DNA of 14,332 bases from an uncultured Clostridia bacterium (GCA_945613045.1 CALZAG010000025.1:1-14332); one strand, 5' to 3'. Counted from the stretch's first letter, positions 1 to 7,559 are shown. Numbers and translations: made by a program. The notes: generated by a model from the sequence alone, not told the origin.

Positions 1-30
1 TATTTCCGGTGCTTCAGTTCTGTAGTCCAT
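1..30 (-). CDS. 5' end of a truncated gene, possibly tyrosine recombinase XerC
   Basis: An ATG at 30..28 opens a reading frame that runs off the window start and gives ten residues, MDYRTEAPEI. Three things support a real gene start: a near-consensus promoter ends about 33 nt upstream, all other genes here point the same way, and the position follows the DUF6873 gene and its likely terminator. The ribosome binding site is weak (a GGGG stretch about 12 nt upstream). From memory, clostridial XerC-type integrases often begin with very similar residues (MDYR-x-APE), so XerC is my best guess, but ten residues cannot prove it. The rest of the gene lies outside the window. Confidence 0.45.
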   Translation of the reverse strand, partial: MDYRTEAPEI

Positions 31-62
31 AATATAACAACCCCGCTTAATTATCTGAAATT

Positions 63-91
63 ATTATAATGGGGAAGTGCCGAAATGTCCA
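63..91 (-). promoter_or_regulatory. Sigma-A type promoter for the gene starting at 30
   Basis: On the minus strand a -35 box TGGACA (91..86) is followed by a 17-nt spacer and a perfect -10 box TATAAT (68..63). Transcription would start near 56, leaving a leader of about 26 nt before the ATG at 30. Spacing and sequence both fit a housekeeping promoter. Confidence 0.72.
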
Positions 92-105
92 TTGGCAGAT
101 TGACT

Positions 106-139
106 AAAAATTAAACAAAATAAAGATTTTGTTTAATTT
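106..139 (-). repeat. 13-bp perfect AT-rich inverted repeat upstream of the promoter
   Basis: The arms 108..120 (AAATTAAACAAAA) and 127..139 (TTTTGTTTAATTT) are perfect reverse complements around a 6-nt loop. On the minus strand the 3' arm runs into five T, so it could act as a weak second terminator. It also lies about 17 bp upstream of the -35 box at 86..91, so it could be an operator or an UP-like element. Sequence alone does not decide between these. Confidence 0.5.
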
Positions 140-149
140 GGGGGAGTTT

Positions 150-201
150 AAAAACGAAAGCACTGCATCAAAATGGCTTTACGCCCGTTTGCCGTGCTTT
201 C
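150..201 (-). terminator. Probable terminator after the DUF6873 gene
   Basis: On the minus strand GAAAGCAC (201..194) pairs with GTGCTTTC (163..156), followed by GTTTTT. The 5' arm begins inside the stop codon of the DUF6873 gene (202..200). The loop is long, about 30 nt, though it contains a GGC/GCC pair that could shorten it. This closes the cwlD-radA-DUF6873 run. Confidence 0.5.
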
Positions 202-955
202 ATTCAATTTCCTCTGTTAGCGGTATCGCGCTGCCGATATCGAACAGCTCGTCTTCTGTCAGATATACGGCTTCGATGCCGCGTTTACTTAGAAAGCTTT
301 CGATTTTGTTTCTCTCGTAAGTGTTCCTTATCATTCCGGTGAAAGCAACTTTATTTTTGTCGATCTTAAATGATGATCCGCCAATAAAACCATATTCAAA
401 TCCATCCAGTGTTGCAAGACCTTTATCAACGAGCAGAGCTTCAATGCCGTTTGCTGCAGCTATCTGCGTTATCTTACTGTCATCAGTAATTATCGCGTTT
501 TCATCTACTACGCAGATCGAGCATTTTGTATATCCTTGCTTACATGGGATCATTTCACAGTCAAGTTTTCCTACGACAGATTTATCCGCGGTATTCGGAT
601 TATATATAAGCTTACCTCCAATAAGGCAGAAATTTAATCCGGCGTCCATGGGATACGCCTTGCCCGTCGGATTTGGTACCGTGAACAGCTCTATCTTTTG
701 GATATCTATATTGTCAATTAATTGACTATTTCTCAGAAACTCGTAAACCGTTATTCTGCTTCCGCCTAAATGAGCTGCCATCAGGTCGCAATGGCCGGAC
801 AGACGTTCATCCGCGAACTCATTATTCCTCAGCCAAATTGGGCTCAAATTGTTCTGAATAAGCGCATTTTCGAGTGTATTTCGATACTTATTTCCAATAA
901 TTATATGTCTTACTCTGCTTTGCGGCAGATGCGGTTTTTCAATAAATCCAAGCAT
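200..955 (-). CDS. DUF6873 family protein (probable GME-type fold), function unknown
   Basis: This protein of 251 residues has no signal peptide or membrane segment. I recognise it as resembling the DUF6873 family, which is described as having a GME (guanidine-modifying enzyme) fold, the five-bladed alpha/beta propeller of arginine deiminase-like enzymes. Visible motifs are GHCDLM at about 54-59, which resembles the GHxD element of that superfamily, MDAGLNFC at 103-110, and a C-terminal DIGSAIPL at 239-246. I cannot say whether a full catalytic set is present, so no reaction is claimed. The ATG at 955 lies 1 nt after the radA stop codon and has only a weak site (GGGTTGAT), so translation is probably coupled to radA. 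A likely terminator follows the gene. Family assignment is from memory; the reading frame itself is secure. Confidence 0.8.
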   Translation of the reverse strand: MLGFIEKPHLPQSRVRHIIIGNKYRNTLENALIQNNLSPIWLRNNEFADERLSGHCDLMAAHLGGSRITVYEFLRNSQLIDNIDIQKIELFTVPNPTGKAYPMDAGLNFCLIGGKLIYNPNTADKSVVGKLDCEMIPCKQGYTKCSICVVDENAIITDDSKITQIAAANGIEALLVDKGLATLDGFEYGFIGGSSFKIDKNKVAFTGMIRNTYERNKIESFLSKRGIEAVYLTEDELFDIGSAIPLTEEIE

Positions 956-956
956 A

Positions 957-2321
957 TCAACCCAAAGTCGCTTTTATTGCTTCCCGTATGTCCTTGACCG
1001 AGATCAGCTCAAGATCACCGGGCTTTTTGATGTCGTCCTTGATATGCGCAGGTATAATACAGCGCTTAAATCCAAGCCTCGCTATTTCAGAGAGCCTTGA
1101 ATTGAGATTGCTGACACTGCGGATTTCTCCGGACAGACCGACCTCTCCTACTGCTGCCAGGTCTCTGCCGAGCGGAAGATCCCTGAAGCTGCTTGCAATC
1201 GCAAGAAGCGTTGCCAGATCTGCGGCCGGCTCGTCCAGCTCAAGTCCGCCTATAACATTAATGTATGCATCGCAGCCGGAAACTGACATACCGCCGCGCT
1301 TCTCAAGCACAGCAAGTAATAAAGTGGCACGGTTGTAGTCGATACCGTTTGTACTGCGTCTGCCCGAGTTATACGCCGCCGGAGCTATAAGAGCCTGTAT
1401 CTCGGCCAATATCGGACGCGAACCCTCTATAACACAGGTAACACAGGTCCCTGGGGCGTTCTGCGGTCTTCCTGACAGCATTATCTCCGATGGATTTTTA
1501 AGCTCTTTGAGTCCTGTTTCGGCCATTTCAAAAACGCCTATCTCATTTGTAGAGCCAAAACGGTTTTTGCCCGCCCTCAGTATTCTGAAGGAGGTGCTGC
1601 GCTCGCCCTCAAAATACAAAACGCAGTCAACCATATGCTCAAGCACTTTGGGTCCGGCTATGCTCCCCTCTTTATTTATATGGCCGATAACAAAGGTTGT
1701 GAAGCCTTTTTCCTTCGTCATGCGCATGATCGACATGGTGCATTCGCGCACCTGGCTGACGCTGCCGGGCGCAGAGCTTATATCCTGATCGAACATAGTT
1801 TGAATAGAGTCGATTATAACAATATCAGGCGAGAGCGCTTCAATGTTTTCCAGAACCTCTGTAAGTCCGGTCTCCGCAAGAACATATATGTCGCCCTTAT
1901 CGACGCCGAGGCGCTGAGCGCGCATTTTCAGCTGACGCTCGCTTTCCTCGCCGGTGATGTATAGGATCTTAGGATTTCCCTCGGTCATACCACAGAGCTG
2001 AAGCAGGAGCGTTGATTTGCCGATGCCCGGGGCGCCGCCCACCAGCACCAGCGAGCCTTTTACCGCTCCACCGCCCAAAACTCTGTCAAGCTCCCCTATT
2101 CCTGTTGAAAACCTGAGTTCGGCTTCGGTATCCAGCTCCGCTATAAGCTTCGGCTTCTTTAAAAACATTTTTGCAGAACTGCCCTTAGCCGCTCCCCTTC
2201 CCTTAACATCCGCTTTTACCTCTACCAGGCTGTCCCATGCGCCGCAGGCTGTGCATCTGCCGCTCCATTTAACCGTTTCATTGCCGCATTCAGAGCAGCA
2301 GAACACTGTCTTTTGTTTCAT
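957..2321 (-). CDS. radA: DNA repair protein RadA
   Basis: RadA (Sms) is a RecA-like ATPase that promotes branch migration of recombination intermediates in homologous recombination and repair. The 454-residue protein shows every expected part. There is an N-terminal four-cysteine zinc finger (C9-x2-C12, C23-x2-C26), Walker A GGAPGIGKST at 95-104, Walker B ending in D171 (IVIIDS), the RadA-specific KNRFG motif at 252-256, and a Lon-protease-like C-terminal domain from about 280. Length matches the family. The start has a strong site, AGGAGG, which overlaps the TAG stop of the upstream amidase gene (2332..2330), so the two are probably translationally coupled. Its 3' end nearly touches the DUF6873 start. 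The neighbours suggest co-transcription rather than a functional link. Confidence 0.97.
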   Translation of the reverse strand: MKQKTVFCCSECGNETVKWSGRCTACGAWDSLVEVKADVKGRGAAKGSSAKMFLKKPKLIAELDTEAELRFSTGIGELDRVLGGGAVKGSLVLVGGAPGIGKSTLLLQLCGMTEGNPKILYITGEESERQLKMRAQRLGVDKGDIYVLAETGLTEVLENIEALSPDIVIIDSIQTMFDQDISSAPGSVSQVRECTMSIMRMTKEKGFTTFVIGHINKEGSIAGPKVLEHMVDCVLYFEGERSTSFRILRAGKNRFGSTNEIGVFEMAETGLKELKNPSEIMLSGRPQNAPGTCVTCVIEGSRPILAEIQALIAPAAYNSGRRSTNGIDYNRATLLLAVLEKRGGMSVSGCDAYINVIGGLELDEPAADLATLLAIASSFRDLPLGRDLAAVGEVGLSGEIRSVSNLNSRLSEIARLGFKRCIIPAHIKDDIKKPGDLELISVKDIREAIKATLG

Positions 2322-2329
2322 ATTTCCTC

Positions 2330-3046
2330 CTACGCCGGAAACTGACTGTTTGAAAACTGTATATACGAGCCTATCAGAACCACAGCAATTTTAAGCTGGT
2401 ATTCCGAGGTCGAGAGCTGTCGGGACTCGTCCGGATTTGACATAAACCCACATTCAGCCAGTATTGCAGGACATTTGACGCTTGACGTAAGCAGAAGCTC
2501 CGACGGAGCAGGTCTTGCCACCCTTCGGTTCTCCGGGTCGAGAAGCGAGACCATATTATCCTGCGTGATGAGGCCGAGTTCTCGGCTTCCCTCGGTATCA
2601 GCATACATTATTTCAGCTCCGCTGACAAGCTCACTCGGAAATTTATTTTGGTGAATACTGATAAGCAGCGAATTTTCAATCGAATTTGCCAGCTCAGCCC
2701 GCGAAACCAAGCTGTTATGCTCGCTGTAACTGCCGCTGTCGGAGTTGTCGCTGTCCGTATCGCGGGTAAGGACACAGTCTATTCCCAAGAAATCAGAGAG
2801 TGCCGACATTTTGAGCGCGATACTCAGATTAATATCGCTTTCTTTTTTCCCGTCGGCGGATACAGCTCCGCCGTCCACGCCTCCGTGTCCGGCATCAATA
2901 ACAAGCGTATATGCTCTCATCGCACTGTCAGCGCCCACGGCGGTATTGCGCGGAAAGATAATAAGCGCCGCTGCCGCGAGGACCGCAACGGCCGCAAGCA
3001 CAGACGTCACCTTAATAAAGCTTTTAAGCTCAACCGTAATAAACAC
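2330..3046 (-). CDS. cwlD: N-acetylmuramoyl-L-alanine amidase, CwlD-like
   Basis: This is a zinc amidase of the Amidase_3 family, which cuts the bond between N-acetylmuramic acid and the stem peptide. CwlD of Bacillus subtilis helps make muramic-delta-lactam in spore cortex, and the short single-domain form with one N-terminal anchor matches that subgroup. The 238-residue protein has a membrane or signal segment at about 14-31. Zinc and catalytic residues are H54 (DAGHGG), E69, H132 (SIHQN) and E198 (AECGFMSN). The start is a GTG at 3046 preceded by GGGGTGA and 4 nt. That ribosome binding site sits in the 3' arm of the hairpin after the aminotransferase gene. No promoter fits between the two genes. 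radA follows with an overlapping ribosome binding site. The family is sure; the cortex role is inferred from architecture and the sporulating host. Confidence 0.88.
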   Translation of the reverse strand: MFITVELKSFIKVTSVLAAVAVLAAAALIIFPRNTAVGADSAMRAYTLVIDAGHGGVDGGAVSADGKKESDINLSIALKMSALSDFLGIDCVLTRDTDSDNSDSGSYSEHNSLVSRAELANSIENSLLISIHQNKFPSELVSGAEIMYADTEGSRELGLITQDNMVSLLDPENRRVARPAPSELLLTSSVKCPAILAECGFMSNPDESRQLSTSEYQLKIAVVLIGSYIQFSNSQFPA

Positions 3047-3048
3047 AA

Positions 3049-3085
3049 AATCACCCCACTAACAAACTATGTTCGCGGGGTGATT
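3049..3085 (-). terminator. Hairpin between aspC and cwlD that contains the cwlD ribosome binding site
   Basis: On the minus strand AATCACCCC (3085..3077) pairs with GGGGTGATT (3057..3049), followed by TT and the GTG start of cwlD. An inner AACA/TGTT pair can extend the stem. It could terminate aspC transcription. The 3' arm GGGGTGA is the only good ribosome binding site for cwlD, so the folded form would also hide that site. Confidence 0.6.
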
Positions 3086-3091
3086 ATTATA

Positions 3092-4282
3092 TCATTCGGT
3101 TACGAATTTTTCAAGGCGGTCAAGGCCCTTTTCGATATTCTCCATTGAAGCGGCATATGACCAGCGGACAAAGTTCTTAATGCCGAAGCCGGAGCACGGA
3201 ACCACCGCGACCAGCGCTTTTTCAAGCAGCGCCACAGCAAAATCATCGTCGTTTTCTATGAGCTTTCCGCCCAAGGTCTTTCCAACCAGTTTCTCGATAT
3301 TTACCATAACATAGAACGCACCGTTGGGGTTGATGCAGCTTACGCCGGGGATCTCATTAATGCGCTTTACAATGTAGTCACGCCGCTGCAGGAATGCTTT
3401 ACGCATCTCCTCAATCCCCTCCTGAGGCCCGTTCAGTGCCTCAACGGACGCCCACTGGCTGATTGTAGAAGGTGCGCCGGTCGAATGGCTGAGGAAGTTG
3501 GACATTATCTTTGCAAGCTTTTTGTTTGCCGCGCAGTAGCCCACGCGCCAGCCGGTCATGGCGTAGGATTTTGATACGCCGTTTATGAGCAGGGTGCGCT
3601 CTTTTACATCTTCACCGAGGCTTGCCATACTTGTGAATTCCATTCCGTCATAGATGAGCTGATAATATATCTCATCGGCAAGAATATAAAGGTCGTGCCT
3701 TACGCACACATCGGCGATTGCCTGAAGCTCGTCCTTGGAATAGATCATACCTGTGGGATTTGAGGGGTTGTTGAGCATGAGGCACTTGGTATTATCCGTT
3801 ATAGCCGCCTCAAGCTGCTCCGCGGTGATCTTGAAATCCTGATCCTCGCCCGCCTGAACGATAACGGGAGTGCCGCCCACCATGCGGACCATCTCATAAT
3901 AGCTGACCCAGAACGGCGCGGGAATTATGATCTCGTCGCCGGGATTTGTAATAGCGGCAAGAGCAATATAAACGCTGTGCTTTGCACCGCTGGCAATGAC
4001 GATCTGTGTGTAATCATAGTCAACGCCGCAGTCGGTCTTCAGGCGCTGTGCTATTGCTTTGCGCAGAGGAACAATGCCCGCGGCGGGAGTGTACTTGGTC
4101 TTACCCTCACATATGGCTGCGATCGCCGCCATACTTATATTATCTGGAGTTTTAAAATCAGGTTCGCCCGTGCCGAAGCCGACAACATCAAGTCCGTCGG
4201 CTTTCATCTGCTTTGCAAGACTGTCGACAGCAAGAGTTGTTGATGCTCGAACCGCTTCCGCAATTTTTGATACTGGTTTCAT
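3092..4282 (-). CDS. PLP-dependent aminotransferase, aspartate aminotransferase class I
   Basis: This is a fold-type I, class I/II aminotransferase (AspC/PatA-like), which most likely moves the amino group between aspartate and 2-oxoglutarate. Substrate preference cannot be read from the sequence. Numbered from the chosen start, the protein has 396 residues. It shows the N-terminal GTGEPDF substrate-loop motif, NNPSNPTG with the PLP-contacting asparagine N175, ADEIY with D203, the Schiff-base lysine K238 in NGVSKSYAMTG, GWRVGY, and the C-terminal arginine in FVRWSY that binds the substrate carboxylate. An ATG three codons upstream (4291) is only 1 nt from GGAG, whereas the ATG at 4282 is 9 nt from it and gives the usual MKPVS start, so I chose the latter. 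A strong promoter lies just upstream. I leave the symbol blank because several paralogue names are possible. Confidence 0.92.
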   Translation of the reverse strand: MKPVSKIAEAVRASTTLAVDSLAKQMKADGLDVVGFGTGEPDFKTPDNISMAAIAAICEGKTKYTPAAGIVPLRKAIAQRLKTDCGVDYDYTQIVIASGAKHSVYIALAAITNPGDEIIIPAPFWVSYYEMVRMVGGTPVIVQAGEDQDFKITAEQLEAAITDNTKCLMLNNPSNPTGMIYSKDELQAIADVCVRHDLYILADEIYYQLIYDGMEFTSMASLGEDVKERTLLINGVSKSYAMTGWRVGYCAANKKLAKIMSNFLSHSTGAPSTISQWASVEALNGPQEGIEEMRKAFLQRRDYIVKRINEIPGVSCINPNGAFYVMVNIEKLVGKTLGGKLIENDDDFAVALLEKALVAVVPCSGFGIKNFVRWSYAASMENIEKGLDRLEKFVTE

Positions 4283-4312
4283 TATTATCATCTCCGTTTT
4301 TTAGATAGGATA

Positions 4313-4341
4313 ATTATATCTGTAAAATATTCGCTTTTCAA
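4313..4341 (-). promoter_or_regulatory. Sigma-A type promoter for the aminotransferase gene
   Basis: A -35 box TTGAAA (4341..4336), a 17-nt spacer and a perfect -10 box TATAAT (4318..4313) lie on the minus strand. Predicted start of transcription is about 4306, giving a leader of roughly 24 nt. Together with the spoIVA terminator at 4426..4472 this explains the 190-bp gap; I see nothing else in the AT-rich stretch 4342..4425. Confidence 0.8.
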
Positions 4342-4425
4342 TTATTAAAATATATAAATCTGCGGTTTTTAGTCCGGATTTTATATGCAAATATAAAAAA
4401 TGAGCCCAGTCAATTAAAAAGCTTC

Positions 4426-4472
4426 ATAAAAATAAATATTGCATAGGCGCCGCTGAAATGACGCCTATGCAA
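4426..4472 (-). terminator. Intrinsic terminator after spoIVA
   Basis: On the minus strand TTGCATAGGCG (4472..4462) pairs perfectly with CGCCTATGCAA (4449..4439) across a 12-nt loop, followed by the T-rich TATTTATTTTT. It begins 8 nt after the spoIVA stop codon. Confidence 0.85.
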
Positions 4473-4479
4473 ATCTAAG

Positions 4480-5958
4480 CTACAGCAAAATACAGATAAG
4501 CGTACCCCTGCTTTCGTTTATTATGCGCTGCAGGGTCTCCTGAAGCTTTGCTCTTGCGTTTTGCGGGAGGCTGTTCAGTCTTTCGGCTATCCCTTCCTCC
4601 GCTATGTCGTACAATGGTCTTCCGAAGATGTTGGATTCCCAAAGTCTGCTCATATCGCCCTCGAAGCCCTGAAGCAGGAAGCTGATTATCTCCTCGGAGG
4701 CGTTGTCGCCGCCAATAGACGGGCTTACTACTGTCTCCACACTGGTTCTCAGCATATGTATGGCAGGCGCTCTCGCCTTCAGTTTAACGGCGTACTTACC
4801 CCCATGCTTTACAAGCTGCGGTTCTTCTATCTGGAGCTGCTCGTGATCCGGCATGACAACGCCGTAGCCGGTGTTTTTTACGGATTCCAGGGCGTCTTTT
4901 ATTTTATCAAACTCCTGCTTTACCGCGCTCATTTCACGCAGTATGCTCACAAGCTGACCGTCGCTTTGGATATCGAGGCCTGATTCGTCACTTATAAGCT
5001 TATAGTAAAGCGCCCGGGGTATTTCGATCGCAATATTTATAACGCCGCTGCCCATATCGCTGTTTTCAATATATGCCGCCTCGACAAGCTCCGACTGCCC
5101 CATTTCAGACAGCATACCCCTGATGTCATTAACACAGCAGATGCCGCTTGACGAGTTTATTATGCTGCTAAAAAGCTCTGATTTCATGCTGTTTCCGTAT
5201 TCTATCGCATCGAACCAGTCAGGAAACTTTATACTGATCTCGGAGAGCGGGAACTGGCCGAGTACCCGGCGCATGATCTCTGTTATCCCGGTCTCATTAA
5301 GCTGCTGACAATTGACTCTCATGCAGGGAGCGGAATATTTTTCGGCAAGCTGCGCCTCGAGCTCCATTGCGTACTCTGAATCAGGGTCTGCGCTGTTGAG
5401 CAGTATTACAAAGGGTTTTCCAATGCTTTTCAGCTCTGATACCACTCTTTCCTCCGGTTCAACATAGGCGGCTCTGTCGATATCACAGATGCTGCCGTCG
5501 GTGGTTATCACAAGGCCTATGGTCGAGTGGTCGCATATCACCTTTCTGGTGCCGGATTCGGCCGCCTCGGTCATCGTCACCTCGTGGTCAAACCATGGGG
5601 TCGTGACAAGTCTTTCGCTGCCGTCTTCAAAGCGGCCAGATGCGCCGCTGACCATGTAGCCTACGCAGTCGACGAGCCGCACAGAGCAGCTTGTGTCCTC
5701 TCCGAGCCTGATCTGCACGGCTTCCTCCGGCACAAATTTTGGCTCCGCCGTCATTATGGTCCTGCCTGAGCCGCTTTGCGGCAGTTCGTCTCGGGCGCGC
5801 TCGCGCATATATTCATCATCAATATTGGGAATAACAATGCTCTCCATGAAGCGCTTAATAAACGTCGACTTTCCCGTGCGAACAGGTCCGACTACCCCGA
5901 TCATTATCGCGCCGTTTGTTCTTGCAGATATATCCTTATAAATATCGGTATTATTCAT
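4480..5958 (-). CDS. spoIVA: Stage IV sporulation protein A (spore coat ATPase)
   Basis: SpoIVA polymerises on the outer forespore membrane, using ATP hydrolysis, and forms the base layer on which the spore coat is built; it is also needed for cortex. The 492-residue length is exactly that expected. The N-terminal TRAFAC-like ATPase domain shows Walker A GPVRTGKST at 24-32 and LVDCVGYMVSGA at about 95-106, where D97 is the Walker B position. The middle and C-terminal domains are present, and the protein ends in the typical hydrophobic tail (GTLICILL) needed for localisation. The start has GGAGG 7 nt upstream, but that site lies in the 3' arm of a terminator-like hairpin. In B. subtilis the gene is made in the mother cell under sigma-E. 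I could not find a convincing sigma-E promoter here, only a weak CATAAACA-like element near the 3' end of nif3. Confidence 0.97.
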   Translation of the reverse strand: MNNTDIYKDISARTNGAIMIGVVGPVRTGKSTFIKRFMESIVIPNIDDEYMRERARDELPQSGSGRTIMTAEPKFVPEEAVQIRLGEDTSCSVRLVDCVGYMVSGASGRFEDGSERLVTTPWFDHEVTMTEAAESGTRKVICDHSTIGLVITTDGSICDIDRAAYVEPEERVVSELKSIGKPFVILLNSADPDSEYAMELEAQLAEKYSAPCMRVNCQQLNETGITEIMRRVLGQFPLSEISIKFPDWFDAIEYGNSMKSELFSSIINSSSGICCVNDIRGMLSEMGQSELVEAAYIENSDMGSGVINIAIEIPRALYYKLISDESGLDIQSDGQLVSILREMSAVKQEFDKIKDALESVKNTGYGVVMPDHEQLQIEEPQLVKHGGKYAVKLKARAPAIHMLRTSVETVVSPSIGGDNASEEIISFLLQGFEGDMSRLWESNIFGRPLYDIAEEGIAERLNSLPQNARAKLQETLQRIINESRGTLICILL

Positions 5959-5960
5959 AG

Positions 5961-6009
5961 AAAAACCTCCGCAGCCTTCTCGTTTGTACGAGTTTATGAG
6001 CCGCGGAGG
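5961..6009 (-). terminator. Hairpin upstream of spoIVA that contains its ribosome binding site
   Basis: On the minus strand CCTCCGC (6009..6003) pairs with GCGGAGG (5972..5966), and an inner stem CTCGT/ACGAG (5992..5988 with 5983..5979) closes a 4-nt loop. Five T follow, then CT and the ATG of spoIVA. It has the shape of an intrinsic terminator for the nif3 gene, while GGAGG in its 3' arm is the spoIVA ribosome binding site. Confidence 0.72.
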
Positions 6010-6022
6010 ACAAATATTACAT

Positions 6023-6817
6023 TCAGAAGAAGCGAACTGTTTGTTTATGAACAGAGGAAACTATAAATTCGGTGTCTATAAACTCCTCGCTAAGTTTTTG
6101 AGCCAGTACCGGAATAATAACATTTTCGGTGCAGAAGTGGTCGGCGTCAATAAGGTTTACCCCAAGTTCCTTAGCGTCAAGGAAGCCGTTATATTTTATG
6201 TCCGAGGTCACATAGGTATCACAGCCCATGGATTTTGCAAGAGCTATGCACGAGCCGCCGGCGCCGCCCATAACTGCCAGCCTTTTGACTTTTTTCCCCG
6301 CGTCGTGATACCTCAGGCCGCCGGTATTCAGAGCTTTCTTGCATATGCTGAGAAATTCCGCAAACCCGATTTCGCTTTTTAGCTCACCAACGCGGCCGCA
6401 GCCGACCTCGTTTCCCTCCGCATCTTTACCGGATAACTCAAGAAAACCTTGTACGTTGGCCCCGAGAGCACTCATGAGCGCGTCATTAACTCCGCCTTGA
6501 GCAATATCAAGATTTGTGTGCATACAAATGGCAGAGATATCGTTTTTTATGAGTTCGATTATCTTCCTGCCGGTGAGATCATCAGCAGTAACGCTTTTGA
6601 TCGCTCCGAATATCAGCGGGTGGTGCGACACAATAAGCTCAGCTCCTATGCTCTTTGCCTCTTGAATAACTTCATCGGTTATATCAAGTGCCAGCAGACA
6701 CTTCCCCGCTTCAGCGTCGTAATCGCCGACGAGCAGCCCGACATTATCAAAGTCCATTTTCAGGCTCACCGGCGCAAGGGCATTCAAAAAATCGTATATG
6801 TCCCTGATTTTAGTCAT
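6023..6817 (-). CDS. Nif3-like dinuclear metal-centre protein
   Basis: This is a member of the Nif3/YbgI/YqfO family, ring-forming hexamers with a two-metal centre. The physiological reaction is uncertain; links to GTP cyclohydrolase I type 2 annotations in databases are not reliable. The 264-residue protein has the metal ligands H65-H66 (SHHPLIF), D104 (HTNLD), H227 and E231 (DADHFCTE). It is the short form, lacking the inserted PII-like domain that makes the B. subtilis homologue YqfO longer. The ATG has AAAGGA 8 nt upstream. The gene overlaps the end of trmK by 8 bp, so the two form one unit, as trmK and yqfO do in B. subtilis. Confidence 0.93.
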   Translation of the reverse strand: MTKIRDIYDFLNALAPVSLKMDFDNVGLLVGDYDAEAGKCLLALDITDEVIQEAKSIGAELIVSHHPLIFGAIKSVTADDLTGRKIIELIKNDISAICMHTNLDIAQGGVNDALMSALGANVQGFLELSGKDAEGNEVGCGRVGELKSEIGFAEFLSICKKALNTGGLRYHDAGKKVKRLAVMGGAGGSCIALAKSMGCDTYVTSDIKYNGFLDAKELGVNLIDADHFCTENVIIPVLAQKLSEEFIDTEFIVSSVHKQTVRFF

Positions 6818-7514
6818 TTTGGCGTCCTTTCATTTCCTCAAGCTCGGCTATCATGTTTATTATCATCATATTCCATGCCCTGAGCGAAGCTTTATCAGCG
6901 TTTTGAAGGCTGTTTGCAGCCAGTTTAAAGCGTTTGATATATGTGCTCAGCAATTTATCAAAATACTTGCTGTCCTGTATCTGTTGCAAACGTCCCGTAT
7001 AGAGCTCCGCGTCCCTATATTTCGGGCTCTCGCCGGGCTGCGCACATATAATCTGATAAAGCATACCGTTTTCCTCGGTCTGCCATTCGCTTGTTATGGC
7101 AAACCCGTTGTTTACAAGCCAAAACCTTAGTATTTCAGGCTTTGTAACCGGTTGGAGTATGAGCTTATAATCGCTGCGCGCGGCCCACTCCGGCATATCA
7201 TACAGGCCGCGATCCAGAATGCCGGTGATCGTATCGCCGCCAATTCCCGCTACAATAACAGTGTCGACCTTTGAGCTGTCAACTCCGCTCAGCCCGTCGC
7301 ATAAAACGAGCTCTACCGAATCCGTTAATCCTGCGTTTTCAAGGCTTATACGGGCTTTTTCAAGAGGACCTTCGTTTATATCGCTTGCAACAATATTCCC
7401 CTTATATCCGCTTCTGCGCAATATTATAGGGATGTAGGCATGATCAGTTCCGACGTCCGCAACCCCGACGCCGCTCTTTGCCAAAGATGCAATTAGTTCA
7501 AGTCTGTTGCTCAT
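6810..7514 (-). CDS. trmK: tRNA (adenine(22)-N1)-methyltransferase TrmK
   Basis: TrmK methylates N1 of adenine 22 in the D-loop of tRNAs, using S-adenosylmethionine. The chosen form has 234 residues, close to the family's usual size. It has the Rossmann-type SAM-binding motif VADVGTDHAYIPI at 18-30, an acidic ribose-binding residue in VASDINEGPLEKA at 42-54, the motif IV equivalent VIVAGIGGDTI at 86-96, and a helical C-terminal part. The frame remains open 17 codons further upstream, but that stretch runs through a terminator hairpin. The ATG at 7514 has GGAG 4 nt upstream, so it is the start. It lies only 14 nt after the hairpin and has no visible promoter of its own. It overlaps nif3 downstream. 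Confidence 0.93.
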   Translation of the reverse strand: MSNRLELIASLAKSGVGVADVGTDHAYIPIILRRSGYKGNIVASDINEGPLEKARISLENAGLTDSVELVLCDGLSGVDSSKVDTVIVAGIGGDTITGILDRGLYDMPEWAARSDYKLILQPVTKPEILRFWLVNNGFAITSEWQTEENGMLYQIICAQPGESPKYRDAELYTGRLQQIQDSKYFDKLLSTYIKRFKLAANSLQNADKASLRAWNMMIINMIAELEEMKGRQND

Positions 7515-7527
7515 AACACTCCATATA

Positions 7528-7559
7528 AGCGAAAAAGCCGGAAAACCGGCTTTTTCGCT
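7528..7559 (-). terminator. Strong terminator after the DUF1858 gene
   Basis: A perfect 14-bp inverted repeat: AGCGAAAAAGCCGG (7528..7541) and CCGGCTTTTTCGCT (7546..7559) around a 4-nt loop. On the minus strand CCGGC is followed by TTTTT. The structure is symmetrical and could stop transcription in both directions. It lies between the DUF1858 stop codon (7571..7569) and the trmK start (7514). Confidence 0.88.

Noticed and set aside
2017..2394. Long open frames on the plus strand opposite radA, ruvB and others
   Set aside because: They mirror the codon pattern of the well-supported minus-strand genes, lack ribosome binding sites and show no recognisable domains.
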